Shown here: piece by piece, positions 1-9,796 of the stretch
How positions within the stretch are numbered: the stretch's first letter is position 1
Layout: every line of letters starts with the position of its first letter
DNA from: Ursus arctos
Taxonomy: Eukaryota > Chordata > Mammalia > Carnivora > Ursidae
DNA: 64,000 bases
Direction: 5' to 3'
Assembly: GCF_023065955.2 (NCBI RefSeq)
Contig: NW_026622786.1
Coordinates: 51,011,438-51,075,437, forward strand
The notes under the pieces: model-generated
The model's database searches: none
What the model saw: the letters and a program-made list of their open reading frames with translations, nothing else
What the model was told of the DNA's origin: nothing
Translations under genes and position numbers: made by a program

Positions 1-669
1 AGTCACCTAGGTAGAGGTCAAAGAGTGAAAGTTCCCATCCAGTCCTGACACGTAGTTTGTGCTGGTCACTGGCTCCATTAATTAATAACCTCACTTCTGC
101 AGCAGGATGGCTCTGGATGGGGCGGCTCAGTCAGCCCTGCAACAGCTGCTCCCATGCTGAGACTTAGCCATTGCTCCTCTGGAGGTGGCCACAGTTTGTT
201 AGAGCTGCCTGGCCTTGTAGGACTCCAGCCCACACCATGATGGGCTCTGGCTGAGCTGACCCATGTAGCACTGATTCCTAGAATCTTCCAGCCTACAGTT
301 ATTTCCTTCTGAAAGCCAACTATTTTCTTTGATTATACTATCAAGGCACACTAATTGTAGGATGCTTGAAAAGTATGGAAGAGTATGGAGAAGAAAGTGC
401 AATTTTATGTTTGTTCACTAACTAGAAGCAATCATTTTTTAAAAATATTTGTCAACAGTCCTTTGTGCCTATCTGTACCCTAGTGGAGATCATTCTCTTT
501 ACTAAGTGTTGTGTCTTGTTTTTTCCTTTCTTTCAATATTATGTCATGAACATTTCCTTATTTTACTTAAAAAATGTCCAGAACTTTCATGCTAATAATA
601 ATTTAATATTTCATCATGTTTGTACTGTATTCAATCATCACCCTATTGAGAAACTGTCTAGCTTGGTGG

Positions 670-900
670 TTTCAAACGCCATCTTTGGATTCAGACAAAA
701 CTCACTTCAAATCCTGGCTCCACCACCTGGAGTTGCATGGCTCTGGGTAGGTTGTTTAACCCCTCTGTGACCAGTGTCTTCATGTGTAAAATGGGATAAT
801 AATAGCACTTCACCCCTGAGATCTAATAGTTCACATCAAGCACTTAGTACCGTGCCTTACACAAATTAAAAGCTTAATAAGCATTAGCTATTGCTTTTAG
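670..900 (+). mobile_element. MIR SINE
   Basis: Core-like text: 'aatcctggctccaccacctggagt...gtaaaatgggataataatagc' and 'cttagtaccgtgcctt...aataagcattagctatt'. Confidence 0.85.
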
Positions 901-988
901 ACTTTTAGATTGTTTCCAAATTCTTACTATTATAATGTTTGTATAAATATTTTACATAAATCTTTTTTCCATATCTCTCCTTATTTCC

Positions 989-1170
989 TTTTTTAAAAAA
1001 AGATTTTATTTATTTATTTGACACAGAGAGAGCACAAGCAGAGGGAGCTGCAGGCAAAGGGAGAAGCAGACTCCCCACTGAGCAAGGAGCCCAATGTGGG
1101 ACTCAATCATAGTACCCTGGGATCATGACCTGAGCGGAAGGCAGATGCTTAACCAACTGAGCCACCCAGG
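989..1170 (-). mobile_element. CAN-SINE (tRNA-derived)
   Basis: In reverse orientation: A-tail at 989-1018, body, and tRNA-like head ending 'gagccacccagg' at 1170. Flanking copies tctctccttatttcc (974-988) and tctctctttatttcc (about 1175-1189) form a target-site duplication with one mismatch. Confidence 0.92.
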
Positions 1171-2632
1171 CATTTCTCTCTTTATTTCCTAAGGCTAGAT
1201 TTCTGTTAATGGAATTACTGGTCCAAAGGGTATGGACATTTATAAGTCTTTATTTACCTTTGCCTTTGCTAATCTTGGTGTCAAAGCCATGCTACCTGAG
1301 GCCTATATCTTAAAGGCTTTGACCAGAGCTGACAGAAGAACCTTTCTAGACGCTTCTTTCAGTAGGTTCTAGATACAAGAGGTGTCATATTAAAAGAGAC
1401 AAAGGGTGTTTTTCAAATTATTTTTCTTAAAACATAAACATCTCCTTTTGGGTTCTCTCTTCCTAATCTCCTTCTAATAATCGCAGCTGTTTCACAGTAT
1501 TTACGTCCTATTTCCCCAGGCCAGTTTAGTTCTAGGGTTGAAATTCAACATTATTGGGCTAAGGGTAAGGGTAAGGATTCGACACTAGTCTGAGTCAGCT
1601 GACAAAGCAGAAGACAATGGGCAGACCTATCGAATAGGCAGCAGAAGCCCAGGGCAGGGAAAATGATATGTCAGAACAAACTCATTACCACACCTAGAAA
1701 AACAAGTCAAATGATGAATCATTTCATGAGTTACAGTGTCATCCTTGTTGTATTAAGGATAGGAGGGTGTGCCTAGACGTATTCAAGGGATTATCTTCAT
1801 GCTTATGTTCCTAGCTCTAAGTACTTGGTATGCATAGGGAGAAAGAGGTAAGAAAGAGAAATATATGTATCATGATCACATGTTTAAAGAAAAAGATTAA
1901 GATAAGAGGAAAAATAAAAAGCAGTGGTAACCCAGGAAATTTTCTTACGTGACATGGAATACACGGAGTCATGGGTCTGATGTCAATGTGTAACAAAATT
2001 CTATGTGCAGGAATGGGCAGCTTCCAAGTCTTATTCAGTAGCTTAAGATTCTTCAAAAATGCAACCTTACTCTCAAGCATAGCATGTGCCTATTCCTGAG
2101 TCTGAATAGTCTAGTGGACATTTGTCATTTTTTAGTTGCCCGGCACCTGGACGTACTTCTTTGTGGGCATCCTAAAATAGGTAAGAAGCAGGTAAGGCTT
2201 CCCACTGTGGATGCGTCAGTCTCCCCATTGCCAGCAAGTAGCTACAAGCAGATGACCTAAACCTACCCGATCAGAAGCTTTCCTCCCTCCACTGGCATGG
2301 AACACTCAGCTCCAGGAAATTTCTTATAGCAGCAGCTCTATCCAGGGTCTGGTCACAGTAGCACCATGGGGCGTCCAGGAGGGCACGAGGCAGGCAGTGG
2401 CAGTGACCACAATGCCAGCTACAGGGTCTTCACCAGATTCTTCCTAGGCTGCAATTTTGGCTGCGGTTCTGGCTCCTGCTATCCCTTGTATCCTACTTAT
2501 GACCATTTTGCCAGCCCTCCTACTGATTTCTAGCTATCTTTCTAATAATTCCTTTTCTGCTTAAGAGAACAAATTTGACTTTTTTTTTTTTTGGTAGTAA
2601 AAATTGCAGCAATAGGTGGTGGGGTTAGATAG

Positions 2633-3290
2633 GTGAGGAGATGTGGTAGGACAAATAGTGATCACCCTCCCCGTCCCCCCAAAGGTCCATGTCCCAATCC
2701 TTGGAACCTTCGAGTTTATAAATATATTTATATAATCTATATGACAAATATTTACTTGCTATATTTATATTTAGCTATATTTTATATAATTATTTGCTAT
2801 GATTATATTAAATATTTATAAAATATTTACATATAAATTATATAATTTATATAGCAAATACACATTTATATATATATTTATGTAATTTTTATAACAAAAG
2901 TGACTTAAGATGGGGAAATTATCCTAGATTGTGGGTGTGGGTCCGAATGAAATCACAAGAGTACTTACAAGAAGAAGGCAGGAGGGTCAGAGAAAGAGAT
3001 TGGAAGATACTATGCCTCTGGCTTTGATGATGGAAGATGGGGGTCACAAGCCAAGAAATGAGGGCAGCCTCTAGAATCTGGAAAAGGCAATGAAACTGAT
3101 TCTGTCCTAGAGCCTCCAGAAAGAATGTAGCCTTGCTGATATCTTGACTTTAGCCTAGTGATTTTGGATTTTGGATTTCTTATCTCCTGAATTATAAAAT
3201 AATAAATTTGTGTTGTTTTAAGTCACATAGCATATGGCTTAAGTTTCTAATAACTGGTTAAGCAACAATAGGAAACTAATACGGAAGATA
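2633..3290 (+). mobile_element. MLT1-type (ERVL-MaLR) LTR with AT-rich expansion
   Basis: The sequences 'ggtccatgtcccaatccttggaacc', 'gatggggaaattatcctagattgtgg', 'ctctagaatctggaaaaggcaa' and the ending 'aataaatttgtgttgttttaag...aggaaactaatac' are typical of MaLR-family solo LTRs. The 5' and 3' parts are separated by about 180 bp of AT-rich sequence (2716-2895) that is not part of the usual LTR. No internal retroviral genes are seen. Confidence 0.72.
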
Positions 3291-4625
3291 ATTACTTCCT
3301 CATAGAAGAGCATAATCTTTATTCTTTATTAGTGGATATTGTGAGCTTTGGAGAGACTGTAAAACTCTTATGCATTATTTTTTTTTATTTTGTAGAACTC
3401 TGCTTCTTTATTAAGAATAGGACATGAAGAAGATTAAATAAATCCAGGTGAAGAATCTAAACTGATTAATATTTCAGGGAACACTGTGTGTCTGTTTAAC
3501 CTGGTTTAGTAACCATGAATCTACACATTTATGATCCATCTCAAATTAAATGAGTCAGAAACCCTTAATCACAAGTAACGGATTTTTTGAAAAGTACAAT
3601 TCTGTGTATCAGCCTCTAATCTGCGTTCTATATAATATCACTTATATTTAGTTCCATTGACATAACATTTGTTTTTTTCTCTTGTAGTCACTAAAAGATC
3701 TGAAAAATTAATGAGAGTCTTTAAGGAGTCATTGGTAATGCAACAACCAATGGTGTTTTGTGAGAACAAAACACACTGTGGTTTAATATCTTGCTCATAC
3801 TTGCCCTCCTCTGGAGAATTGTCAAAAAAAAAACCAATATGATTTCTCTGGGAAACTTTCCTACATCAAGTAGCAATTCAAGCAAGTTAATTAATCTTTA
3901 TGAAATATGACTGCCCTTCCCTCAGGCCTCTGACTTGTCATTAATGGGATTATGGAGCCTGTGCCTTTCCTTCATTGCAAAGAGACTTGTATTGCAACAC
4001 AGTTGGACAACAGTCCTGCGCAAAAGTCATCTGTTCACCTTTTTCTTTTTTCTTTTTTAATATCAGTAATATTGAATTTAGGCTACTGACTTTCACATTT
4101 TCAATGCTGACTTTCTACACTCACAAATTAGCTTCTCCCCTTTGGGGCTCTTTCTGTACTGCATAAAGACCCCAGGAATTTTTCACAGTGACTTTCCAGG
4201 TTGGTGGGCTAGAAGCTCCAAATTCAGCAGCCCTCAATGGTTCTCAGAGCTTCAGCCGGAACTTTACATCCAGAGGCTGGGCAGGGTCTGGGCGGAAGGG
4301 GGTAATATGGGACAGGGTGGCTCACTGGCACAACGGTCCTGCACCCTGTGCTTCTGGGGATCCTGGACTGCCACGGTGGGCTGGGGTGCTCAGTAACTCA
4401 GGAAGCAGTGGGCAGGAGGAAGAGGAAGCAGCAAGGTGACAGAGAGTACTAGAGATAATGGCCTGAAATTCTCATATACCCACCCTGTTCTGACCCCCAA
4501 AACCACTATTACTAAGGCAATAGCTTGGGCAATCAGGTCTCCCCATTTCTGTCCACATTTCCTGCCCACACTCTACATCATTTTTCATGACACTTCTCTC
4601 TCTTAAAGGGTGTGTCTAACGCCTA

Positions 4626-4768
4626 GAGCAGTGGTTCTTACATTTTACTGCAGAAGTATCACTTGGCTAGAGGCTCAGCAATCTGCATTTTAAACTCAGA
4701 CCCAAGCGTCTCTAGTGCAGATGGTCCACAGACTCCATTCCAAGAAGCACCGCTTTCTAGATATTTTA
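4626..4768 (+). mobile_element. MER5-type nonautonomous hAT element
   Basis: The sequence contains 'gagcagtggttcttacatttt', 'gtatcacttggctagaggctc' and 'aatctgcattttaaac', typical of MER5A/B. The right end is 'tccaagaagcaccgctttc', partly degraded. Confidence 0.75.
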
Positions 4769-5204
4769 TTGGACCAGGACCAGCTGGAAAAACACATTAG
4801 CAATTGGCCCATGGAGGTCCTGTCTTTAAGAGAACCACTTTTTCCAACCACACCTTGTCTTCATCTCAGACTTCCCCATCCTATTCCCTAATCTCCGGGT
4901 TCCTGGAGTCCTGTGGTTTCATTTTCATTGCCATAACCCAAACCTGCTTCCACATCTTGCATTCAGGCCAATATAGAATTAGTCGATAGCATACTGTGGT
5001 TCCCTCTTTTCTCATGTATTTGCATTTTCATAACAAACATTACATTAAAAGTGAACTTCTCCTGGCATTGTTTTATTTTTAGCTAATGTATAGAGAGGAG
5101 GATTTGGTTCAGTGGCTGAGGGGAGGTTGACACAGGACCCTCTTAGGTCTCTTAGGAAGACCAGCAAAGCTATAGTGCAGGTGCTGGAATCGCACAGGAT
5201 GAGT

Positions 5205-5400
5205 TATGCTCTGGCTTTACTGTTATCAGCTTTATAATGTTTGGCAAAACTGCTTAATCTCCCTGAGCCTTAATCTTCTTCATCTAAACAATTGGAGTAA
5301 AACTTTTATAGGGCTTTAGTGATGAGTAAAGGACAATTCATATGTAAAATGCTTACCACAGTACCAAACACATAGTAAGCATCCAGTAAATGTTAACGAT
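5205..5400 (+). mobile_element. MIR SINE
   Basis: The sequence contains 'ctccctgagccttaatcttcttcatct' and 'gtaccaaacacatagtaagcatccagtaaatgtta'. Confidence 0.82.
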
Positions 5401-5570
5401 TATCTATTTATATTATTATTTATATATTTTATAGATAATATAATACAATTTATGTATTCTGTATAATTTATATATTATAATTTATATGTATATATTATAA
5501 CTCACATATACTATATAAAATTATATATAATATATAAGTTATATTATTTTCTATTATTTGCATATACTAT
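5401..5570. repeat. AT-rich low-complexity tract
   Basis: Irregular TA/TTA/ATT repeats directly after the MIR, with no tandem unit preserved. Confidence 0.8.
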
Positions 5571-5712
5571 TTATTACCAGGATAAAAAACTATGCATCTC
5601 CAATCTAGAGAAACTTCTCCTGTATGTTTGCTAAAGCCTGATATTATATTCTGAGGTTTATTTTTTTCTTTTTTAGTATAAGACTTTGTTTTCCATTGAA
5701 GTCCAAATACTT

Positions 5713-5932
5713 GGGGTGCCTGGATGGCTCGGTTGGTTAAGCCTCTGCCTTTGGCTTAGGTCATGATCCCAGGGTCCTGGGATGGAGTCCTGCATTGAGC
5801 CCCACATTGAGCCCCTGCATCCTTGCTCAGCAGGGAGCCTGCTTCTCCCTCTCCCTCTACCTGCTGCTCCCCTTGCTTGTGTGCGCGCGCTCTCTCTCTC
5901 TGTCAAATAAATAAATAAAATCTTAAAAAAAA
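5713..5932 (+). mobile_element. CAN-SINE (tRNA-derived)
   Basis: The head 'gggtgcctggatggctcg' is followed by a CT-rich tract and an AATAAA-type A-rich tail. A perfect 14-bp target-site duplication, aagtccaaatactt, lies at 5699-5712 and 5933-5946. Confidence 0.95.
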
Positions 5933-6008
5933 AAGTCCAAATACTTTAAGGAAGGAAAAGAGAATAGGGCTAAAAAGTCACTTAACTCTTACTATAAACG
6001 AGTTTGGG

Positions 6009-6036
6009 GTTTTTGTTGTTGTTGTTGTTGTTGTTT
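6009..6036. repeat. (GTT)n microsatellite
   Basis: About nine GTT units between T-rich flanks. Confidence 0.92.
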
Positions 6037-6459
6037 TTGGAGACTAGGTTTTTAAAGACCAGGGAAAGTGATACAGAAGAATGCTGGGAGTTTGCAAGAC
6101 AAGCCATATCTACTGCGTGATTTGCCCTGCAGTACCATCTTGGCATAATTTTGAAAACACATTGCTTTGAGATAAATCACCTACATAAGGATTTTAGAGA
6201 GTAAAATAGCAAATTCCTGCATGGAAGGATCCTAATTGCCTGGGCTGTCTTTCTGCATAAATAAATGAACCTTTAATTGGTAGAAAATTGGCTGGTCAAA
6301 AAGCCCCATTATCAAACAAGTTGGTTAATTAAAGTATTATAGAAATTGTATCTTTTATTTTTTTTTGATTGTGAAGCAATTCAAACTTCAGTTGCGAGGT
6401 TTGATTCTTACTGCTTTTGCTTACAAGGTATTTATGGTGCCATGTAATTTATTTTTTTA

Positions 6460-6605
6460 TGATTTTTTTACTGTCTGTCTTCTCTAAAAGAGATCTTTGT
6501 CTCCTTTGTTCTCGGAGATTCTGCAGTACATAGCAAGTGGTTGGTGCATGGTAGAGGCTATTTGAATATTTCATGAATGACTAAGTGAATGACTGTCTTT
6601 TCCTA
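6460..6605 (+). mobile_element. L2 3'-end fragment
   Basis: The sequence contains 'actgtctgtcttctctaaaag...agtacatagcaagtggttgg' and 'catgaatgactaagtgaatga', like an L2 3' end. Confidence 0.5.
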
Positions 6606-6639
6606 GATATCTTTTTAAAAACCAATTAATATTTAAAAT

Positions 6640-7312
6640 TTATTAAAAGGCAGTTTGGCAACTTGCATCAAGCATCTTAAAATGTGCTTAAGTCTTGGTT
6701 CAATAAGATCTAAACACATAAGGGGAATTTATATAAAGAGCTACTCCAAGAAGTTTATTGATAATGGAAAAAATGGAATAATCTAGATATTGTTGAAATA
6801 GGGAAGTGATTCAATGTATTATAGTACATCCATACACTGTGTGGCCATTAAATAGATTTTTAAACTCAACAAGGGAGACTAAGTAGGAAAATCAGGATAT
6901 AAAACAATATATACACCACAACACCAATCATTTAAAAAATGACAGAGAAATACACATACCTATGATTTTACTTATATGTGGAATATAAAAAAGAAAACAA
7001 ATGAACAAACAACCTCTCTCTTAAATACAAAGGACTGGTGGTTGCCAGAGGGAAGGAGGGGGATGGGTGAAATAGATACAGGAATTAAGAGGTACAAACT
7101 TCCAGTTAAAAAAGAAGTACGTCATGGAGATGAAAATTACAACATAGGGAATAGAGTAAATAATATTATAAAGATGTTGTATGATGACAGATGGTGACTA
7201 CACTTATAGTGAGCACTGATTAATGTATAGAATTGTTGAATCAATGCCTATACCTGAAATTAATATTCATTGTATGTTAATTATACTTTAATAATAAAAA
7301 ACACATGCACAG
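6640..7312 (+). mobile_element. Old L1 (L1M-type) 3' end
   Basis: The text 'catccatacactgtgtggccattaaat', 'acttatatgtggaatataaaaaag', 'ggactggtggttgccagagggaagg' and the ending 'taattatactttaataataaaaaac' is the familiar old-L1 3' UTR. No coding capacity. Confidence 0.82.
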
Positions 7313-7829
7313 GAAAAAACTAGTGTTAAATTCATTAAAATGTAAACAGCAGTTATTTCTAGGTTGTATATTACAATAAATTTGCATTGCTTTTACAAAA
7401 GAAAAAAGAAATTTTCGAAAAGATTTAATATTAGCACTTTCCCTACACATAGTCATCATTTTTCATTTAACGTGTCTTGGAAGAAATTTGTACCAGAAGA
7501 AGTTTATAGTTCCTCTTAGCTACATGTTAAATTGGATAGATGCAAGTTTTCAGGGATATTTAATTTTAACTAGTATTTTTTCCTCTTAAGTGATTTTTCC
7601 CCCCTTAGGAAACAAAGACTTTACATTTAGACTCATTGTGAGGTGGCTGTGGTTTCTGTTTTCTTCCACCTGAGGTTTAGGACCTTTGCCTTTAAAAGAG
7701 AACATTTGTAGTCCTATATTTAACTTGTAGAATACTTTAATAAGCTGTTCCTTCACTTCGATGTAATTGGTTAAAGAAAGAAATTGATGAAATTGCTGAG
7801 AGCTGGTGACTAAGAAAACTTATGTTCTT

Positions 7830-7990
7830 GTTTAGGTGCTATTAGTCACTAGCAATGTGCTATTTAGCAAGTCATGCCTCAGTTTTCTCATTTGTAAAAT
7901 GGTGCCAAGTAGACTACCAAATATGGCTGGTGTAAAGATCAGACAAGCTTATACATAGTAGTACTTCGCAAGTGGTAAGTAAATACAAGT
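7830..7990 (+). mobile_element. MIR SINE fragment
   Basis: The sequence contains 'caagtcatgcctcagttttctcatttgtaaaatgg', then the decayed right half. Confidence 0.75.
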
Positions 7991-8164
7991 TATCAATTTG
8001 AGTCATCTTGCTAGACAATTCTAAATTTCATTTAAAAATAACAGTTATCAACTAAATTTTCACTATTATAAAATGGCATCTAAAGTCCTAAGAACTTTTA
8101 GCAATATAAACTTAAGAAAGAATATCTTAATTTAAAACCTAACTTTTAAAAAGGAAGTGATAGC

Positions 8165-8631
8165 GGCACCTGGGTGGCTCAGTCGGTTAAGTGTCTGCTT
8201 TCATGGGGGTAAACAGAAGGGGGAATGAGCCACGAGAGACTATGGACTCTGGGAAACAAACTGAGGGCTTCAGAGGGGAGGAGGGTGGGGGATTGGGATA
8301 GGCCGGTGATGGGTATTAAGGAGGGCACATATTGCATGGAGCACTGGGTGTTATACGCAACTAATGAATCATGGAACTTTACATCAAAAACTAGGGATGT
8401 ACTGTATGGTGACTAACATAATAAAAAATTATTATTAAAAAAAAAAGTTAAAAAAAAAAAGCGTCTGCCTTCAGCTCAGGTCACGATCCCTGTGTCCTGG
8501 GATCGAGTCCCACATTAGGCTCCCTGCTCATCAGGGAGCCTGTTTCTCCCTCCCCCTCTGCTGCTCTCCCTGCTTGTGCTCTCTCTCTCGCTTTCACATA
8601 AACAAATAAAATCTTTTAAAAAAATAAAAAT
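8165..8631 (+). mobile_element. CAN-SINE split by an L1 3' fragment
   Basis: The head is at 8165-8202 and the body resumes at 8461-8631. Between them lies an L1 tail (8203-8460). The SINE's own target duplication is aaaaaggaagtgata (8148-8162) against aaaaaggaactgata (8632-8646), one mismatch. Confidence 0.92.
8203..8460 (+). mobile_element. L1 3'-end fragment nested in a SINE
   Basis: This is the carnivoran L1 3' UTR type: '...gagcactgggtgttatacgcaa...gtgactaacataataaaaaatt' plus an A-rich tail to 8460. It is flanked by aagtgtctgctttc (8189-8202) and aagcgtctgccttc (8459-8472), a 14-bp target duplication with two differences. It is 5'-truncated and non-coding. Confidence 0.88.
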
Positions 8632-9309
8632 AAAAAGGAACTGATATTATAAATTGTTCCCTTGGTAATGCATTTCTAAGATTTGGGCATTAGGGGGCGC
8701 CAAAAGAACTGTTTCCTTAGTCTGCCATTTCTCTCCCTCTGCTTGTGTGGCAGCCATCAATGTTTATAAAGTATGCGCGAGTGCTTAAAAAAAAAAAAAC
8801 TCAGTTCCAAGATGCTATATTATAATAAAGATGGTATTAACAATCCTGTGATTATAATTAAGTGCTTCAGCTCTGAAAAGAAAAATTTCACTCTAGGATA
8901 TAAGCTACCTACAATAGGGAGCCATCTTGAGGTTAATGGGAGCCATTATGGAGTATTATGACATTTACAATAGATTCATTTTGTTTGCTTACTATTGAAG
9001 TCTATTTAGCCAAGATTTTATTGAATGACATGTGTAAATGGATAGAAAATTAAACTAATAATATTAAGAGCAGAGAAATATCTAAAGATAAACAATAGAT
9101 CAGCCAGATTTTGCTGACAAAAGAATTAAATAATTCCATGTTTAAGTGTCTTAACTTTCTGATTACTTTGCATACAGTAGGTAATCAATACTTATTGATA
9201 TGATTTCATTTGTGTCTCTCTTAGGAGAATATATTTTGTCAGAGTGGCCTAAAGAGTTTAACGTAACTCTTAATAATGTCTTTCAAAACAAAGTCTTAGA
9301 TGATTATAT

Positions 9310-9475
9310 GCCTCACAGTCAGTCCGGATGCTTGTAAGAAATACTTACTCTTGAGCGACCCCACAGCTACTCCCTTAGACCCATGGACACAGACCCTCTG
9401 GGAGCACGGACAATGAACATGCATACCAGGTGGTTTTAATTGGTTTTTATGCCCAAGGATGTTTGAGAACCATTA
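9310..9475 (-). mobile_element. Possible MER5-type fragment
   Basis: The sequence contains 'gcttgtaagaaatacttactcttg', 'accaggtggttttaattgg' and 'ggatgtttgagaaccatta', resembling a decayed hAT relic. Family assignment is tentative. Confidence 0.45.
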
Positions 9476-9639
9476 CATAAATTGTAGTAAGCCTTAACAA
9501 AATCAAAGTAAAATGACAATTTAAAAGTAACCACCTGCCCGACAATAGTTTTGTCAATTTTGAAACAAGTCAAGAAGAAAATATATATATATATATTCAA
9601 AAGAAAAGCCTAAGAGATTAAATATATAAATACACTCAC

Positions 9640-9796
9640 CTGTTTCAGCTGTTTTATGAGAAAAGGGTGAACTCCAGGGCTGCCAGTACTTTTTACCTGT
9701 TTCTTGGCATCTCACTTGAAATATATAATTAGTGTTTGACTCCAAGTAGAATTCTGACTGTTGCTCATATGTAAAATTGGTATCAAATTTTTTAAC
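9640..9796 (-). CDS. IL23R: IL23R exon 7: second half of domain D3 with WQPWS motif
   Basis: The acceptor is CATTCATTTTAG at 9797, and the exon begins GTTAAAAAATTTG. The 157 nt encode [19 protein letters not shown], then [18 protein letters not shown] and SHKTAET. WQPWS replaces the WSXWS box of the family, as in human IL23R, and is needed for folding of the D3 domain. NFT is a sequon. The donor is ACAG then GTGAGT at 9639. The exon ends one base into a codon, so exon 8 must supply two bases. No exon 8 was found to the left. Confidence 0.96.

Larger units (their letters stand above)
1..9639 (-). other. IL23R intron 7 (3' part outside window)
   Basis: This is the downstream intron of the gene, beginning GTGAGT at 9639. 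I looked for an exon 8 (human VPQVTSKAFQ... region) on the minus strand and did not find it. The intron holds MIR, CAN-SINE, MLT1-type LTR, MER5, L2 and L1M remnants listed separately. The stretches 1-660, 1190-2630, 3290-4620, 4770-5200, 5950-6450, 7320-7830 and 8650-9340 show nothing I can name beyond weak old-repeat texture. Confidence 0.85.

Noticed and set aside
8165..8202. tRNA genes at SINE heads
   Set aside because: The heads derive from a tRNA but lack a complete, paired cloverleaf; they are SINE promoters, not tRNA genes.
1..9639. IL23R exon 8 inside the window
   Set aside because: I looked for the expected minus-strand coding text (stalk region after HKTAET) and found none. In human, intron 7 is also long, so the exon most likely lies beyond the left edge.
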